Notes under the pieces: model-generated
What the model saw: the letters and a program-made list of their open reading frames with translations, nothing else
The model's database searches: none
Told to the model about the DNA's origin: nothing
Position numbers and translations under genes: made by a program
Shown here: positions 12,018 through 22,672 of the stretch, in pieces
How positions within the stretch are numbered: the first letter of the stretch is position 1
Layout of the letters: every line of letters begins with the position of its first letter
Assembly: GCF_943734655.1 (NCBI RefSeq)
Contig: NC_071354.1
Coordinates: 12,060,001-12,124,000 of the forward strand
Length of the DNA: 64,000 nucleotides
Direction of reading: 5' to 3'
Source: Sabethes cyaneus
Lineage: Eukaryota; Arthropoda; Insecta; Diptera; Culicidae

Positions 12018-13239
12018 TTTTTGATGCTCAGTGGTCTCGAGATGTTTGTCTGCCTTCAAAGTGGCTACGTTTTGTTGAAGTTTGTTTGTGATTTTAATTC
12101 AGCCATTCCTCTTCCATCTTAGTTGGAAACATGTTTCTCTACTGCATAAAATCTCCGTGTCAGGTTATATTTAGAGATTTTAACTTTGAATGCAGGAAAC
12201 AAAACAACATGATCCTTATACACATCTCGCTTGTTACGTTAATTTAACCCTAATTTGCGCTGACCCAAACCGAACATTGACAACATTTCTCTGTTGCTGT
12301 TGTTGGCTGAGTGTGGCTCAATTCCCTTCATGATGGAAGCTCACAGTGGCTAACAAATGGTTCTGGTTCGTATTGTTTTGAAAATGTTTATAGATATTGT
12401 GGTCAACCGAAGTGCTGTGTTTAATCTTATCCACTTTGGTCGTTCGTTCCGTCATCTGAGGTTAAGTCGTCGTCGTCGTCATCGTCGTCGTGTGGAGATT
12501 TAAGTTGATGTCGATTTCCTGGTACGATGCCGGCAGGAACATTCAAACATGGCACTACGGCAATAGGGGCAATTAACAAAATTTTCCGGACTACATACGG
12601 TACTAATCTGTTATTGTCTCCGGTTGAGACACTTCGTCCGAGTTCAACTGCTGACTGTATCTACATTTCTTTGGCTACCTACCGGTACATGCCGTGGTAG
12701 GAATGAATAACACCCACATACACACACGAACACACGAACCACATAGGCTACACACTTAATAGCAGCAACAGCAAAGGACAAGTCGAATTTTCCAACTCAA
12801 TGCCGACGTTTAAAGCGATTAGATCGAATGCATGTCCTAATGATAAGCTCTTAATCTCGTCATATTGAATTTTGTAGTCGTCGGTCAGCCTTCGCCTGAA
12901 CCCTACTGAGCGGCTGTTCTGTTTCTACTAAACGACGACGATATTGAGATCCGGTGTAATTTGTCAGATGTCCCGATTGGTTTGCGGTCAGTCGGTTGGA
13001 AGTGATGGCGTGTCATTTTACGGCTGTTAAACGTCAGTCCGCAGCCCGCTTGCATCTTGCAGCAGTGTCCATGAGTGACGTTTGCACGCTCCACCGTATG
13101 AAGAGCATGACACAAGTGCAAACTCGCATAGCTGCTGATATTGATAGGTGGCACTTGATCGATAAGTGTCATTTAACTTTCGGTTGTTTTTGGCTTTAAA
13201 ATTTTTATGTGTACGGGTGCTTAATGACTCATGCATTTT

Positions 13240-13510
13240 TTCTTGCGAATGTTTATATGTATGTTCCGCCATAACTCCAGAACGCCGTTCTCCACCAAAC
13301 TTGGCACACATATTTCTTGACATAAGGGAATGAGCATTGGGGCGATTTTCAGAAAGCAAGCAGATGTATAATTGGCTACGGGGTAAGGGAAGAACGTGAG
13401 TATGAATGTATATTCCAATATAACTCCGAAACGCTTGGACGGTTCGACATCGAACTTGGCACACATGTTCTTTGACATAAAAGAATCAGCGAAGAAGGAA
13501 AAGGTGGACT
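13240..13510. repeat. Two-unit diverged repeat
   Basis: The phrases CCGCCATAACTCCAGAACGC and AACTTGGCACACAT..TTTGACATAA occur near 13,267-13,325 and again, diverged, near 13,415-13,485. The unit is about 150-160 bp and noncoding. Confidence 0.6.
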
Positions 13511-13699
13511 GAGGAAGGTTTAAATGGGTGAAGGGGTGCGCTTCTCTTGCATTTCGACCGAATGGCAGTTGTACAGCTTTTATAACACTAGCCCGAATAC
13601 CAAAAGCCTGAATACCACATGCCCGAAGGGCACTAGCCCGAATGAAACAGTAGCCCGAATGTGACACTAGCCCGAATGTAGCATTAGCCCGAATGTAAC

Positions 13700-14330
13700 A
13701 CTAGAACACGGGGGGGCGCAGAAATCACATCTGTCTAGGGCTATTCGTTTTTCTAGATCTAGTTGACCTCTAGTTATTTTTTCCTAGTCCTCGCATCAAG
13801 GTAGCTTTATAAAATAAAGCCGCCCAGTTAGCTTCGAGGTACTGGTGCTGGTCTAACAAGCCAGTACTCGTATGTTCTAATCTTGGCTAATCGGTGCTTG
13901 CTAGATAGAGTCAGCAGGATCGTTGCACTGGCCCCGTAATTTACCTGTATTATAGCAGCCGACTGCGAAGTCTGTCGATAAAGAAGGATAATGTCTAAAG
14001 ACGGTATAAATCCAAGGCTACTTTTTTTATAAAATAAAAAGCGGCGACATTCTGCTACCCACACAATCGCAGACGCACAGTCTCATACCGTCTTTCTGCA
14101 TAGCTTATTCGCGAGTCAAAAAACTTATTGCTCAATCAGCTGCCCGTGAAGCTAGTGGCGCACTGGGATACAAATTTTGCATTATTTTTTTCTTTTCTTT
14201 CTCGTCTTCGTTTTTGATTCTACTCACGGGCGGGAGTGCGAACCCTCGCGAGTAATCGGTATCACCAGCTCGGGCTTCAATGACGAACGAGAGCGACGAC
14301 TGTAGCTGTTAGTTAAAAACACAGTCGCAA
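13700..14330. repeat. Internal direct duplication, copy A
   Basis: Two blocks, GCAGAAATCACATCTGT...CCTAGTCCTCGCATC (13,715-13,800) and TTATTCGCGAGTCAAAAAACT...GAGCGACGA (14,040-14,330), are repeated in the same order and orientation in copy B. About 230 bp between the blocks (13,810-14,035) differ from copy B. Confidence 0.75.
13835..14030 (+). mobile_element. SINE-like insert within copy A
   Basis: The block unique to copy A contains GTTCTAATCTTGG, a degenerate match to the pol III B box, downstream of a TGGTCTAACAAGCC stretch. The end is not clear. This is a tentative tRNA-derived SINE call. Confidence 0.3.
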
Positions 14331-14398
14331 AAACTCGTTGCAGTGCGAAAATTGATGGACCTGTCGCTCTTACAACATTTAAGGATAAAAACAATTTA

Positions 14399-14530
14399 AA
14401 GAAAAAATATTTTTACCTACGCGTCGACCGGTTTCAGCCATTCAAAGCCTATCATCAGGATGATGCCGATGTCCAACTGATTACGTGTTGTTTATCTGGT
14501 TGTATCCACGTCGAAGAGCGAGAGAAATTG
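14399..14530 (-). repeat. Penelope-like motif with hammerhead-type core
   Basis: On the minus strand the order is CTGATGA (14,458-14,452), a short imperfect stem region, GAAA (14,435-14,432), then CCGGTC (14,431-14,426). This is the order of conserved blocks in hammerhead ribozymes, which are known from Penelope-like retroelements. Stem II (AGGC/GGCT) has one mismatch. No RT or GIY-YIG frame is nearby. Confidence 0.35.
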
Positions 14531-15119
14531 TTAACTTGATCTCACTTATTTGTCAGTCTAAAGAGAGGGGAAATTATTGGTGGTTCATCTCCATTCACAA
14601 GAGGTTTCTATGCATTGGCGATATACATTGATTCCCATGCATTTAGCAGTGAAACCTTCTTAATGGTTTTGATTACTTTCGCACTCTCCCAATTTATTTG
14701 ATGCCGTGATTCTTCACTGTGCGCTACTACACTAGAGTCACATGATCGACTGTGCTCCACGGCCTTCCAATGTTCCCTCAGTCTAATAGTCGTTTCAGAC
14801 TTTTCGCAGACAGCCGATCAAAGTTAATAATTACACTTATAATAGCAACATTCACGAAATCAAACAGATAACTAATGATTTTCGAACTCCGCAATGTTTG
14901 AATTTTTGATTTTGGTTAAGCCAGATAAGAGTTATGCTTATCATAAGATATGGGCTTAAAAGATGAATGAAATTTAATTTTAAAATCTCTATAAATAAAC
15001 AAAGAAAAATAAGATATGGGATCTTTTTACCATCTTAGTAGCAAACGTTTCCTAGATGATTCAGGGCGAGCCGGCCATAGGCAACGCTGAATGTTCGCCG
15101 GTGACCCGCCGTCGGAAGC

Positions 15120-15790
15120 ACCGACCACTGCGGGGGGGCAGCCCCCTCGCAGAAATCACATCTGTTTAGGTCTATGCGTTTTTCTAGGTCTACTGACCAC
15201 TAGTTAGTTTTCCCTAGTCCTCGCATCGATTTAACTTTTGTAAAATATAAAGCGGCAGAGCCGTTTTTTGCGACTTTCAAACTGAATAAGTGGCGGTTAT
15301 TTGTTTCAGTATTTATAGGATAGGTTAGAGCGGGGCTAGTTTTCAAGCAGTTAAATTACTATTGTTGTGCGTCTTATTCTTGAGTATTCTTGGGATTTAA
15401 TAAAACCGAAAGCAATGTTGCGAATCGAACGAGAAGTCAATGATGCCTACTCACACGCGAAAGAATATGACAAGCATAATATTCAACGGTTACATTGCTC
15501 ACCCAGTCGTAAAAGAAACAGCCGCCGTTGCTGTGTGCAGACATTCTGTTACCCACACACTCGCGCACGCACACCCTCACATTGTCTTACTGCGTAGCTT
15601 ATTCGCGAGTCAAAAAACTCATGGGCAATCAGCTGCCCGCGAAGCTAATGGAGAAATGTGATACTAATTTTGCATTACTTTTCCTTTCCTTCGTCACCTT
15701 CGCCCTCGATTTTATTCATGAGCGGGAGTGCGAACCCTCGCGAGTAATTGGTATCAGCAGCTCGGGCTTCAACGACTAACGAGAGGGTCC
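15120..15790. repeat. Internal direct duplication, copy B
   Basis: It repeats the same two blocks as 13,700-14,330 at an offset of about 1.4 kb, with scattered substitutions. The open frames at 15,367-15,779 lie in this repeat, have no counterpart kept open in copy A, and are not genes. Confidence 0.75.
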
Positions 15791-16153
15791 GAAAGAATGA
15801 GTACGCGTCTGTGAGGAAATTAGACCAGACAAGTGTGAGCTTCGCAACACCGATCCGAAAGCAAAGCCTGGGTGCTAAAACTTAATAACGTTTCAAAACT
15901 TAACCTTCTGTTTTTATACAACAGACTTCGCAGCCAGCCGATTCTGCAATCTTGCGGTAACGGAGCTCCTAATGTTACATTCGGGCTTATGTTACATTCG
16001 GGCTACTGTTACTGCTAGTGTTGCATTCGAGCTAGTGTTGCATTCGGGCTATTTGCTTTCGGTATTCGGGCTAGTGGTATTCGGGATAATGTTATAGATT
16101 CGTTGTACAAGTGGCTAGACGACAAGAGGGGGTTCTTGAAAGGGAGGATAGGG

Positions 16154-16533
16154 TACCCAGCTAGCATTTTCATATGTATAAATAAGATAAAAATCAGCAT
16201 TACGTACAGATATACATGCTAGTAAACCGTATTTGATGCGCTAAACTGGCATATCCGTGCTATTTTGGAGGCGATATACGTGATTACGAATAATTTTGAG
16301 CGTTACGACTATATAAGTATTTATATACGATAATATCCGATTAAGCGCGAGTCGCTCCGTACTACTATACGATTTTGTGCTGAAAATCGTATGTATGTCA
16401 GTTATTATCATTATATACGAAAGAAAATCAACTTGGTCCCACTTTATCCAGCTTTAGTTACGATTTCGAATTTGTTAGGAGATATTTACGATAATTTTCG
16501 TACATTGATATACGAGTTGGTGCTAACTGGGTA
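16154..16533. mobile_element. 380-bp MITE with TACCCAG termini
   Basis: The left end reads TACCCAGCTAGCA and the right end is its near reverse complement TGCTAACTGGGTA. The interior is rich in TATACGA/TCGTATA motifs in both orientations and has no ORF. No clear target duplication was found. Confidence 0.6.
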
Positions 16534-16779
16534 GCCACTGATAGGGGGAAGGTTGAAACCCGTAAAAATGCTTTGTGTCACTTTATAGAGATTATCCAAA
16601 AGAAGATAAATTTACTAGTGGATGGGCGACAATAAAAGGGAAAGGATCTGACAAAGGGAGTAGACACATTCCTTCTTCCTATTCCTATCATTGGTTCATA
16701 AACATACCTGAAAAATTGTTTCTAAAGTGCCTATCAAGATATAAAATCGATAATCTAAGAAACTCTGGAGCTATATAAC

Positions 16780-17640
16780 CAGCTTGTCTGCGACTTCAAA
16801 GCTTTTTGAAATTATTGTTCCCACTTCCATTTTCAATCGTACCAAAAGCTATATATCAGTCTTCCAGCACGGGTTCATATCTGGCCGGTCTGTTTCCATT
16901 TCACTAATCTACTCGATTTTAGTTCCTTTTCATCACGCAACTTGAGCACGTTGACGTAGTTTACAGCAACTTTTGGCTTGGATTGAATCATATTTACGCA
17001 ATAAAGCCTTGCAAGTCAAGTTAGAACCTCCTGTTTCATCTGTGCTTAAATAGAAATAAGTCTGGTGTTCCCCATGGAAGCAATATGGGCCCCTTACTGT
17101 TCATATTATTCCTCAATGATGTAGTTATGCTACCAGAAGCCGGATGCACACTTATCTACGCTGACGATGTAAAATTGTTTCTCATAGTGCGTCCCATCGA
17201 CGATTGTCGCCGGTTCCAAGGATTGTTAGATACTTTTGTTCAACTTTGTTTCAAGTTCAACTACTTGATAGTGAGCACAGAAAAATTTGAGGTAGTAACG
17301 TTCCATCGCACGCAGAACCCTATCATCTTTGACTACGATATAAATGGAAATACCCTCGGCATCTTACTCGACTCTGAACTTATTTTTAATGTAAGATACG
17401 CTTGTAGACGACGCTGGTTTCTAAAGTGAATTTTCGAGCATCGCAGAGATCTCTGCGAACTGCGACTTTATTGCACACGCAATTCCACCGAACCACGTTT
17501 GGGTACCACGAACCAGTGAAATCATGCATCCGGATATTTACTTGGGTTGAAGAACTGTACGAATTTGGAGCGCCCACTAAAATTTTTGTTCAAAAATTGT
17601 CAAGAATTGATGCTTTATAAAAGTTTATGTGACCTTCATT
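16780..17640 (+). pseudogene. CR1/Jockey-type reverse transcriptase relic
   Basis: The longest open piece (17,085-17,429, 114 codons) reads MGPLLFILFLNDV, then LIYADDVKLF, the RT catalytic YADD box. Further on comes IVSTEKFEVVTFHR and LGILLDSELIFN, matching the palm/thumb region of CR1 or Jockey clade LINEs. Upstream a shifted frame at about 17,060 reads KSGVPHGSN, which is RT motif B'. Fragments of the earlier fingers region are visible from 16,790. Frameshifts and stops break the frame before 17,085 and after 17,429. The endonuclease and 3' tail are missing, as is usual for 5'-truncated copies. YADD survives, but the fragment is too short to be active. Confidence 0.8.
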
Positions 17641-19284
17641 AAGACACTGTTAGATGAATGTATTTGATAAAATATTGAAATATTCAAACATCTTCTTATT
17701 ACGTTTCGGCCTACTTGTACTCTTATTCAGCCATCCTTAGGAATAATATTCTTATAACTAAACAATTCAAGATTTTGTGGCCTGTCGGAGCCGTGCTTGA
17801 CTCCTCGGGATGGAACGAAATGACTTCCTAGCCTAGAAGCTAAAAGCAAAAAAGTCGAAGTTGAAAAAAGAATGTCCTGCAATTTAACTCTTCACTCTTT
17901 TCCTTAAAAGGATGGGTTTGGTCCGCAAGTCCGTTGACAGCAAGCACTCAACTAGTGAGGGCTGCATATATGTTTTGCTTGGACACTGGCGGAAAATATG
18001 ATAGACAAACCCTTACCCTTAGAAGGACGATTTAGTTTGCGAGCCTGTTGCAGCAACACTAAGCCAGTGGAGTGGATTATATACACATCATCTAATTCCC
18101 AGGACGTCTTAAGAGGATGTGAAGGAAGCACTAGTTTAAAACTAAAACTACTCCATTTATTGGCTTTTCAAGCATAAAATAATACGTGGAAAAACACTGT
18201 AATACTAAATGAATCGCGCAATGCGCCCACTGATTAAGGTAAGGTAGTATAATATACCCCCCTTAAGAATAAATGGATATATCTTAAACAGGCTTCCCAA
18301 GAATAACGTTACAATTACGGATGTATGTTACTTTTTGAGCTGAAAATCAGTTGCAGCTGCTTACTCTGCTGCAGCGTCTAAAATTTGGGTTTCTCATTTG
18401 TGCGGGCAATATGCCCCAGCTGCAGTATAATACGCTCCACGTTGTGTTTCGACTATTTTTGAGATTGATATGGCTATGCTATTTTGTGGAAAGTTAAACT
18501 TGTTTAGATAATCTCAAACCATTGTGTTTTCACACAAAATAAACCTTGTTTCGGTCTCCTGCGATAACTTTTCTTTTTTGCATGGGGCATATTATACTAC
18601 AGCTGAGGCATATTGCCCCGCATAGTTAAGTAACTTGGAATTTGGATGTGGCAGATAAATTATTCCTAGCACTTTCATTCTACATTACTAACTGAGGCTA
18701 ATAGTGGTAATAGACTGTCACTCATATCTATTTATCAGTATTTATAGCCAAATTTGCAATTGCACCATCGCAAGTAGTGCATATTGGCTGCATTCGACAT
18801 GTTGGGAAAAATATTAAATAGTTACATAAACTAAGCGTTTCACACCTGGTTTTCGCCTGAGAAAATGTTTCAGAACATTTCTTTTCACGCAATCGAATCG
18901 TTACAACCTAATATTTACAGATTTTAACGACATCGTATTTTAAGGCGTCTCGTTAGTTTTGCATTTTAATTTACGCTAGTTTGCGAATTAACGAACTAGG
19001 GCGTATTGCCCACCTGGGGCACATTATACACATGTCCCCTATATAGCATGGAATCTTTTTCTTCGCTGCTGCTGCTGCTGCTGCGCGTCTCGCACGAGAC
19101 ACGTAAAATGGAAGACGATGAAAAAAAGGTGTGACACTTGAGCGTGAACATTGCCTGGTGTTGCTGCTGACGACGCTGTTTGAGCCGGCGTTTTTCTACG
19201 GTTTCTTTATATAAAATAATTAAGTTTTTGGTTGGTCTTGGACTAAAGTCTAACTAAATTAAATATTGTAAATATTGTTATATA
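17641..19284. other. AT-rich DNA, no gene seen
   Basis: Nothing coding is recognisable. Several scattered variants of GGGGCATATTATACT and GCATATTGCCCC (18,400-19,030) suggest a decayed low-copy repeat. A CTG trinucleotide run lies at about 19,063-19,083. Confidence 0.45.
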
Positions 19285-19420
19285 TGGTTGGGTACGACCA
19301 TAGTTGAATTAAATGGTTCGGTACGATCATAGATGGATTATATAGTTCGGTACGATCATATATAGATTAAATGGTTCGGTACGACCATAATAAAATGAAT
19401 AAAATGATTCTGTACACTCT
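19285..19420. repeat. 29-bp tandem repeat, left block
   Basis: Four to five units of a 29-bp repeat headed by GGTTCGGTACGATCATA. The same unit occurs in the block at 22,511-22,672 in the same orientation, so the two blocks bracket the 13-bp array and a LINE relic. Confidence 0.8.
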
Positions 19421-19679
19421 TAAATGAATTTACGTGTGAATAGGTTCGATTGACCGAAAACTTGGTTAAAACTGTTCAAAATACCCTTAAAGTGCATAAA
19501 CTCAGAATCTGAGGAGTTTTCTAGCCAAAAAGTTTTCAATCTATCTATTTATATAAGAGGCTTATGTCTGTACCGAAAACCAAGTCTCTGACAGGACGTC
19601 GTAAGAGGCTTATCGGTAATTAAAAACAGGTCCCTGACAGGACGTCATGCTTTCGTAGCAATGGGTTGTATTCTCAGTC

Positions 19680-20705
19680 ACCTCACTGGTCGATTGCTGG
19701 ACTGCTCGATTGCTCAACTGGTTGACTAGACTGGTTGATTAGACTGCTCGATTTGATTGCTTGACTGGACTGCTTAACTGAACTGCTCGACTGAATTGTT
19801 CGATTCGACTACTCGACTCAACTGCTTGATTACACAGATCGACTTAACTGCTTGACTGAACAGCTCGATTTAACTGCTCGAGTGGACTACTCGACTTAAC
19901 TACTCGATTCGACTGCTTGACTTACTAGTCGACCCGGCTGCTCAACTTAACTGCACGATTGAACTGCTCGACTGGACTGTTCGATTCGACTGCTCGACTG
20001 GAATGCTTGACTGGACAGCACGATTCATCTGCTAGACTAGACTGCTTGACTCAACTGTTCGATTTGACTGCTCGATTCAACTGCTCAACTGGACTATTCG
20101 ACTGAACTGCTCGACTCAACTGTTCGACTTAATTGCTCGTCTGAACCGCTTGACCCGACTGCTCGACTCAACTGCTTGACTAGACTACTCGATTCAACTG
20201 CTCGACTAAACTACTCAATTCAACTTCTCGATTAGACTACTCGATTCAACTGCTTAAATCGACTCAACTGCTCGGCTGGACTGCTTGACTGAAAAGCTTG
20301 AGTTAACTGCTCGACTAGACTGCTCGTCTCAACTGCTTGACTTCTGTTTGATTCGCCAGCTCGACTTAAATGCTCGATTCAACTGCTCGACTGGACTACT
20401 CGATTCAACTGTTCGACTGGACTACTCGACTCGGCTGCTCGACTCAGCTGCTCAACTGGACTACTCGACTCAACTGCTCGAATAAACTGTTCGACTGGAC
20501 TACTCGACTCAACTGCTCGAATGAACTGCTCAACTGGACTGCTCGATTTAACTGCTCAACTGGACTACTCGACTCAACTGCTCGAATAAACTGTTCGACT
20601 CGACTGCTCGACTCAACTGCTCGACTGAACAGCATGATTTAACTGCTCGACTTGACTGTTCGACTTAACTGCTCGACCCAACAGCTTAACTCGATTGTTT
20701 ATCGC
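19680..20705. repeat. 13-bp minisatellite array, about 1 kb
   Basis: The whole stretch is built from a 13-bp unit of consensus ACTGCTCGACTSR, with point variants such as ACTACTCGATTCA. About 75-80 units fit. Because 13 is not a multiple of three, open frames such as 20,285-20,485 and 20,370-20,642 cycle through all phases and are not genes. Confidence 0.92.
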
Positions 20706-21839
20706 GATATCATATGGTCGGTGTTAAATCAGACCGGACCAAGTCGCAAGAGTTTACAAAATGAGTGAATGATAGAAAACGATCAAGAATTTTCTTAGCA
20801 ACATTTTACTCTCATCAGACAACATAAATGGTGCAAACAGCCAGAAGTTTTTACTCAGTTAAATAAAATCCAATACGACCATAAAAACTATTTGTTTCAG
20901 TTTCCGGCTATGACTTTTTTATGTACATCTTAGAACTACATTGTTCAATATAAGAACTCAAAGAACTAACACAAAGATTAAACATCTTTGCAAACACTGG
21001 CCAATGGAATGTATCCGCAGTTTTCTGAATTCTTAACTGACATTTATATTTTCCGGATCGTAAGATTCGGGCTCAACTAGTTATTATTAATTTAATTATT
21101 GGTAGCAAGCAGCAGCTGGTAGCTAAAATGGATTAAATTTTCTACTCAAAATCTAAGTTTGTACACTTTGGGAGCATTTTGAAAAGTTTCAACCAAGTTT
21201 TGGTTAAATCCAACTTAATTAGAGGTAAACTTAAACGACTGCAATTTTTGAAAATTTCATTTTTTTTATTTCAGGTTTTGATTCTGCGGTCTTTCCGCTT
21301 ATTTTGATACTAATTTTGTAATGATCCGACCACGGGAAGTGGGCGAAAAACGAGCATACACATAAGCGTTCCAGTGCGGCATGGAACAACCTAGACGGAA
21401 TAAAACATCGCTCCTGAAAAACCATGATTTTCAAACTTTATGTAGGATATGTTGCTGCTTCGTCGTAATCCCCAAGAGTGTATGGCACCAATTCCCAAAT
21501 GGAGGTTCGCCAAAAGCTTTAGGGTTCGCTAAAAATTTGCCAGTAATGGCGGACGATTCGTGAGATGAGAGATGTTAAACCAGTGCACAGTGGATAGAAT
21601 TGACCGAAAAAATGAAACTTTTTGTTGCCGCGGTTTTTGAGGGATAAAAAGTGACTTTTCTTATGTAAAATGTCACAAGAAATCGATTTGTGATGGTCTC
21701 GCACGCACGGAAATGAGAGGAAGTTGATAGAAAGTTCCTAATAGTCCTAATAATTTTGAAAGAATCATGCACAAACTCTAATTTGAGATTCTGTGGTAAG
21801 GAAAGCAATAAAAAATACGAAGTTCAGCAAATCACGAAG
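20706..21839. other. AT-rich DNA, no gene seen
   Basis: There are no recognisable domains, terminal repeats or RNA genes. Open frames of 60-77 codons on both strands at 21,231-21,808 overlap one another and match nothing I know. Confidence 0.45.
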
Positions 21840-22345
21840 GTAGACTGCATTTCAGCCGAGGTGCAGAAGGTGATCCAGTATTATCGGTACAAGCTTCCAT
21901 CAGCTGGTCAGAGTATACGCAGGGCATCTTACTGATACAGCATCCTGTTGCTTTGTACCGCTTTCAAAATACTGACGCCACTCTCTGGTGGCAGCTAGTT
22001 AAATTCCGTGCTGGTCGATCATGCGTGGATCATGTCAAGACACTCCATATTATGTTGAAGAGATTCGAAGGATTGCAAGACTTGTATATTGATTTCAAAA
22101 AGTAACACCTTGAAAGCAGCTGATCGAGACCTGCCGGACACGGTTTATTCTGTATGCTGTTCAATATCACTCCTCTAGTAGCATGCTTGTTATAAAACTG
22201 TACACCTGACTGTTGTAGGACTAATTTGAGTAATTAATCTGAGACAGGACGAGTTTGGCGACGAGTGGCCCAGGATCGAGTTGAATGGAGACGACTGCTT
22301 GAAACATCACGAGCCACCTGGGCTCTATGCGGACGATGACGACAT
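21840..22345 (+). pseudogene. LINE relic (RT fragment and C-terminus)
   Basis: A frame near 22,085 reads YIDFKK, a decayed RT motif A. After a deletion the frame near 22,150 reads CMLFNIT, the CLLFNIALE-type segment of RTE-like RTs. At 22,255-22,330 one frame reads RRVAQDRVEWRRLLETSRAT, the conserved C-terminal tail also seen at about 30,228. Only scraps of the polymerase remain, with the catalytic YADD region missing. It shares the orientation of the relics at 2.4 kb and 26.9 kb. Confidence 0.65.
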
Positions 22346-22510
22346 TTGTTTACGGTTTTCAAAGAAAGAATTTCTGCTAACCTATTTTGGTCAATGTTTT
22401 TCAACAAAGTGCTAAACTTTACAGGGAATACATTTTTTGTGTAACTACGTCAGGGGGTTCGTGGACAAAAAATTATTGGGAACCATTGCTGTATGGCATT
22501 TAATTAAAAT

Positions 22511-22672
22511 CGTTTGGTACGATTATATATGAATTAAATAATTCCACACGACCACTGATAAGCAAAACGATTCGGTACAATCATTGTTGAATGAAGTATA
22601 TGGTCCGGTACAACCATAGGTGGATGAAATGGTTCGGTACGACCATTCGTGAATGAAGTAATTCTGTATGGC
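22511..22672. repeat. 29-bp tandem repeat, right block
   Basis: Units such as GGTTCGGTACGACCATTC repeat here with more divergence and with spacer length variation. They are clearly the same family as 19,285-19,420. Confidence 0.75.

Larger units (their letters stand above)
10031..13239. other. More GC-rich, apparently single-copy region
   Basis: The DNA lacks the repeats common elsewhere and is visibly richer in G and C. It contains a CGTCGT trinucleotide run at about 12,466-12,490. It could carry regulatory DNA or an exon of a host gene, but I could not identify a protein. Two weak candidates inside are listed separately. Confidence 0.4.
13568..16109. mobile_element. Foldback-type element with TAGCCCGAATG terminal arrays
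   Basis: The left end (13,580-13,712) is an array of about seven copies of a TAGCCCGAATG-like unit. The right end (15,971-16,098) is an array of the reverse complement. Outermost TIR bases align as TATAACACTAGCCCGAATAC against TATAACATTATCCCGAATAC. An 8-bp direct repeat GTTGTACA lies at 13,568-13,575 and 16,102-16,109 and may be the target duplication, which would make the element 13,576-16,101 (2,526 bp). The interior carries a direct duplication and a Penelope-like segment. There is no transposase frame, so it would need trans mobilisation. Confidence 0.6.

Noticed and set aside
20285..20642. Leu/Asp/Ser-rich repeat protein frames
   Set aside because: They arise from the 13-bp minisatellite, whose unit is not a multiple of three.
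4330..20705. CRISPR array
   Set aside because: The repeats are contiguous and degenerate with no unique spacers, and the DNA is clearly eukaryotic.
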